Shown in pieces: positions 60,356 to 64,000 of a DNA stretch of 64,000 nucleotides. A program made the position numbers and the translations under genes. The notes beneath the pieces are model-generated. The model had not been told where the DNA came from. It saw only the letters and a program-made list of their open reading frames with translations, and searched no databases. Each line of letters starts with the position of its first letter. The first letter of the stretch is position 1. Origin of the DNA: Phaseolus vulgaris (taxonomy: Eukaryota; Streptophyta; Magnoliopsida; Fabales; Fabaceae); contig NC_023749.2 in the NCBI RefSeq assembly GCF_000499845.2, positions 9,468,013 to 9,532,012 of the forward strand, given 5' to 3'.

Positions 60356-61163
60356 GGTTCTTTTATCATTGTGGGCTTTTTTTTTTTTTTTTACCAAAAT
60401 AGGGTTTGTTTAAAAAAAATTACAAAAATAAGGTAAGTCGTGCCAACTTGGCATGACTTCATATGCAGAAGTCGTGCCAAATTGGCACGACTTTAACACG
60501 TCAACCTGAAGTCATGTCAATTTGGCAAAACTTTGTTCACATCATATTTTTTTAATTTTCTTTTAAATAAATATATATTATAATTATAATTATAAGTTAT
60601 GTAATATTTGAAATTAAATTGATAAATAAATTTTTTATGAAGGAATAAATACATAGGTAAAGAAAATTAGGAAATTAATAATCAAACTTGGAATTGAATT
60701 TTATTATTAAACCTAACTGTGTGGACAATTGCTTTTATTATGACATTCAGTTCTATAATGTGAACATCTTTTTAGCTTATTTGGAATTGAATCATCCACA
60801 AAAATAATTCTCTATTTATTTTTCAAATACAATAACACTTCTCAAATAAATATATTACATTACCGTCAATCATGATCCATACACGATTATCTAATTTTTT
60901 GATTACTTGAAACTAACACCCTTAAAAAATTATGTATCAAATTAATTTTAAATATTACATAATTCACTACTCGATATAAAAAAAATGACGTGGACAAAGT
61001 CGTGCCAAATTGGCATGACTTCAGGTTGACGTGGCAGATTCAGGTTGACGTATCAAAGTCGTGCCAATTTGACACGACTTCTGTATATGAAGTCATGCCA
61101 AGTTGACATGACTTGTAATTTTTTTGAAAAAGAAAAAAAAAGCCCCACTGTAGTAAAAGAAAC
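60356..61163. mobile_element. Second foldback element with AAGTCGTG palindrome arrays
   Basis: This is a shorter, diverged relative of the element at 57264. The ends are inverted (GTTCTTTTATCATTGTGGG... and, complemented, TTTCTTTTACTACAGTGGG...). Three 25-bp palindromes lie in the left arm (60435-60459, 60469-60493, 60509-60533) and three in the right arm (60997-61021, 61056-61080, 61090-61114). The inner sequence around 60870-60900 (CCGTCAATCATGATCCATAC) matches the first element. The left inner arm has lost the counterpart, so the stem is interrupted. The target duplication is unclear. Confidence 0.8.
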
Positions 61164-61800
61164 TTTACACCTTTTATTAAATTATTCACATGGTAATTTG
61201 ATATATGAATAAAGACTACTCATATTACTATTATTAAATTATGTAGTATTAAGAAAAACAATAACTCTTAATACTAAGTGTCTTAATTGTGTTGTTTTAG
61301 TTTTATTTACATATTCTAGTGATTAAAATAAGATATAGTTATCAATGAAATATTTTTTTCCCTGTATTTCATGAAAAAATATACATTTATATCGTATTTT
61401 TATAACCAACCTAGTTTGAATATACTTATATCATATCCAATAAACTCATATTTTTACAGAAGAATATCAGCACCCTGTAAAAGAGAATATAATAATTAAA
61501 ATAGTTCATCATTAGTATAAATTATGAAAAACTCAAATTAATTAAAAACCAAAAATTATAATCTCCAATAAAATATTTTTATCTTAAAATGAATTAAAAT
61601 TGACATAAAAATATCACGCAAATATATTAATTAACTTCTATAATTTTATATCTATTAATTAATTCTGACATATCATTGTATTAAATAATTTTAAGTCAAC
61701 GATACACTCTTACCTCATTGCAGTTTAATGCATATAATTGCAGATAAAAAATATTTCAAATTTCTTAGTATTTGTCATAATAATTTTTAATTAACCCTAT
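61164..61800. other. Intergenic, ferredoxin gene upstream region
   Basis: AT-rich sequence without recognised genes or repeats; presumably includes the distal promoter of the ferredoxin gene. Confidence 0.4.
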
Positions 61801-61805
61801 CATAA

Positions 61806-61813
61806 TATAAAAA
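61806..61813 (+). promoter_or_regulatory. Candidate TATA box of the ferredoxin gene
   Basis: TATAAAAA lies about 30-40 bp before a GC-richer leader that begins near 61840 and runs to a strong intron donor at 61978/61979. Its position and context fit a core promoter; no experimental support is available. Confidence 0.55.
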
Positions 61814-61978
61814 TGAATTAAAAAGAAGAGTAGTGTGTGTAAAACTGTGGGCGAGGGCAAAAGGGGAACTGAATCACTAGAAACGTTCATTCATAAACCC
61901 CAAAGAACCCTTCACTTTTCTCTCTCTGCCAACCACTTCGTTTTCTCCGCTTTCAACATTCACCAGCTTCTCCTCTCT

Positions 61979-63649
61979 GTAAGTCCTTTTCCTGTTCATG
62001 TAACTATCCATTTCTTTTCTTATTCTAATTCATTAGTTTTCCACAATAAGGATTGTTTTTCTTTTAAAAGATGCAATTTTTTTGAGTCACTTATTCCCTT
62101 TTATCAATCTTTCGTAAGTTTTTCTTTTCGTAAGTTTTTCAATGAACACACGTATAAATTTTGTGTTTACACCATATTTGATTATTTGTCTGATTCTTTG
62201 GAACATGGGTCGTGCTTGTTTTCGGAAGAAAGCAAGAAAAAAAGGATCTTTCTTCTTAAAGACCTTAGTTGGAGTTTAGGTTCCGTGTGACTAAATATTT
62301 GGTTGAATAATTGTGCATGTTTTGTTTTGCCCTCTTTTTCTTTGTGTCTTGCATTGTTGATTAGTTAGGGATTGGGATGGTAATCTAACTAGGAATTTTT
62401 TTATGCAAAGAAACAAACTTTTCTTTTGTGGGTTAACTTTGTTTCTTTGATGTTTAGTAATGCAGTCGAGTTTTGTTTCTGGAGTTTCAGGGTTTGTCTC
62501 TTGGCTGTTTGTGGAAAACTTTTGTGCTGTGTGCGATGGGTGTTTAAGAATATTGGCTTTGAGAGAGAATGAGGCCATTTAGTAGCTTGCTTTTGTTGTA
62601 AATTGGAGCATCGAGTGAAGAGCAGAGTTATCATCCTGCTTCTTCTCATACTGCTCCATAAATCAAGAGCCTTTTGTATAGAAATGAATAGAATCGGTTC
62701 TATTCTTTGTAAACTTTTATGGCATAAATTCATTACGAAGTCAAGTTGTTGAATTACTTTCATTTACCTGTCTGCCTTTGACTTGTTGTTATAGTTTTGT
62801 AGTTACCTTCTCTGATTTTGTGATGTGAAATAATTTAACATGCTGGCCTAGCAGAGGATGTTGAATGTTCACTAGTAAGGGGTGGTCTTAGCATTAAGAC
62901 ACAAAGATGTTACTCTTTATTCAATCATTTTCTGCATGTTAAATGTGCACGCTACTACATTGTAATTAAATGGCATGAAATAATATGAATAAATTGTCTG
63001 ATGTTTCTAGAAAATGTTGTGTTGTGCTTTGTCTTTCAATGTTCGTTGGTGAGTATTGAGTGGGATCTGAAGAGACTGGGGGTTTCTCTCCTATAAACTT
63101 AAGACATAAGATTGGTTTTATAGCTCTTAAGACATATTAAGACAACTATGTAATGGTGCAAAATATAAGGTTACTGGATATAAAATATAGTTAGTTCAGT
63201 ACATTCAGTTCTTGCACTTGCATCATATTTTTACCTCTTTTCAATCAACAACCATACCTAAATCATACCTGCACTGCACAGGATACCTATAGAACAGTGT
63301 TAAAATTAGGACATGCCATTATTGTATCCAATTCCCCGGTACCTGTGCAGCATAGAGCAGAAATAACAGATATTGTGTATGCCATTCATATGCTAAATGA
63401 AAGATAATTCCTGTATAAAAGTTGACCTACATACAGTTATAATCAAAGTGATTTTATTCTTTTAGTTTCTTTCAGTCTTGTAGAAATTTATCTTAATTCA
63501 ATTTGATTGGATTTCAAGTCTTCAATTTGTATTCATTAGTATGTTCTACGTCTGTCTAATTGTTTACTGCCATTGCCCTTTTTGCAATATTATAGATAAC
63601 CACTTTTTTTCTGCAAAAGGTTAATTTTTCAGTTTTGATTTGTTTTCAG
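61979..63649 (+). other. Leader intron of the ferredoxin gene
   Basis: The leader ends CTTCTCCTCTCT before the donor GTAAGTCC (61979). The acceptor TTGTTTTCAG ends at 63649, seven bases before the start codon. The 1671-bp intron is T-rich, as plant introns are. Long leader introns like this often raise expression in plants, but that effect here is inferred. The open stretches inside it (for example 61835-62290) are not genes. Confidence 0.75.
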
Positions 63650-63656
63650 GCTAATC

Positions 63657-64000
63657 ATGGCAACCTTGTCAACTGTGAAGGTTTCCTCCCATTGCATGTT
63701 TCAAACTCCTAACAAAAATCAATTCACTCTCGCCACCACAGTGAAGTGCCCTTCTTCTCTTGGGTCTGTGAAGAGTGTTTCTAGATCTTTTGGCTTGAAG
63801 TCATCCTCTTCATTTAGAGTTACTGCCATGGCGTCTTACAAGGTTAAGCTGATTGGCCCAGATGGAAAAGAGAATGAATTTGAAGCCTCAGATGATACAT
63901 ATATCCTAGATGCAGCAGAGGATGCTGGAGTTGAACTTCCTTACTCCTGCCGCGCGGGAGCTTGCTCTACCTGTGCTGGGAAGATTGTTGCTGGCTCAGT
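63657..64000 (+). CDS. Plastid [2Fe-2S] ferredoxin, 5' part
   Basis: The first 114 codons of a plant-type ferredoxin are visible; the gene continues past the window edge. Residues 1-58 are a transit peptide rich in Ser, Thr and Lys. The mature protein should start [12 protein letters not shown] at about residue 59. Residues 76-92 carry the acidic surface ([18 protein letters not shown]) that meets photosystem I and FNR. Three of the four cluster cysteines are seen in [12 protein letters not shown] (Cys98, 103, 106); the fourth lies outside the window. Ferredoxin carries electrons from photosystem I to FNR and other stromal enzymes. No intron interrupts the visible coding part. Whether it is a leaf or a root isoform cannot be decided from this fragment. 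Confidence 0.95.
   Translation, partial: MATLSTVKVSSHCMFQTPNKNQFTLATTVKCPSSLGSVKSVSRSFGLKSSSSFRVTAMASYKVKLIGPDGKENEFEASDDTYILDAAEDAGVELPYSCRAGACSTCAGKIVAGS

Noticed and set aside
61835..62290. 151-residue open frame before the ferredoxin gene
   Set aside because: It spans the leader exon and the first part of the leader intron, whose donor GTAAGT at 61979 is strong. The translation is phenylalanine-rich and unlike any protein recognised.
1..64000. A coordinated gene cluster or new defence/biosynthesis system
   Set aside because: The five genes have unrelated roles, lie on both strands and are separated by repeat deserts. Nothing indicates co-function.

Overview
The window is plant nuclear DNA and almost certainly comes from a legume. 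The coding content is sparse, the spacers are very AT-rich, introns follow the GT-AG rule, and the encoded proteins match land-plant families. The legume call, perhaps a Phaseolus/Vigna-type bean, is an inference from repeat texture and protein wording. It was not tested by any search.

Five host genes can be supported. (1) An F-box/leucine-rich-repeat gene on the minus strand (6637-7896). (2) A complete seven-exon TMN/EMP70 endomembrane gene (17149-20458). (3) A six-exon gene for a 108-residue membrane protein of unknown function on the minus strand (22828-25654). (4) A six-exon MYB-CC transcription factor of the MYR1/MYR2 type (48853-51277). (5) The start of a plastid [2Fe-2S] ferredoxin gene that runs off the right edge (63657-64000). 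The exon structures were assembled by hand from splice signals and reading-phase continuity. The genes are independent housekeeping or regulatory loci; nothing suggests a shared pathway.

Left part (1-17.7 kb): a tandem segmental duplication. Segment A (about 848-1790 and 9131-10050) and segment B (about 2590-6506 and 14453-17665) occur twice in the same order and orientation. The left copy of B ends in a truncated TMN pseudogene with a nonsense codon. The F-box gene lies between the two copies. Each copy later gained its own insertions: a 1196-bp solo LTR with target duplication in the left copy, and an LTR-type element with a nested CACTA element in or beside the right copy.

Middle (25.7-47 kb): a gene desert. 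It holds a nonautonomous Helitron, a degenerate minisatellite of about 100 bp period, a decayed LINE, several copies of a palindromic Mutator-like MITE, and a Ty3/gypsy element interrupted by a nested hAT element.

Right part (51.3-61.8 kb): MITEs, a 5'-truncated LINE with clear target duplication, a second Ty3/gypsy remnant, and two large foldback elements. The foldbacks carry arrays of a 25-bp palindrome with the core GTCGTGCCAA/TTGGCACGAC. These are the most unusual structures in the window.
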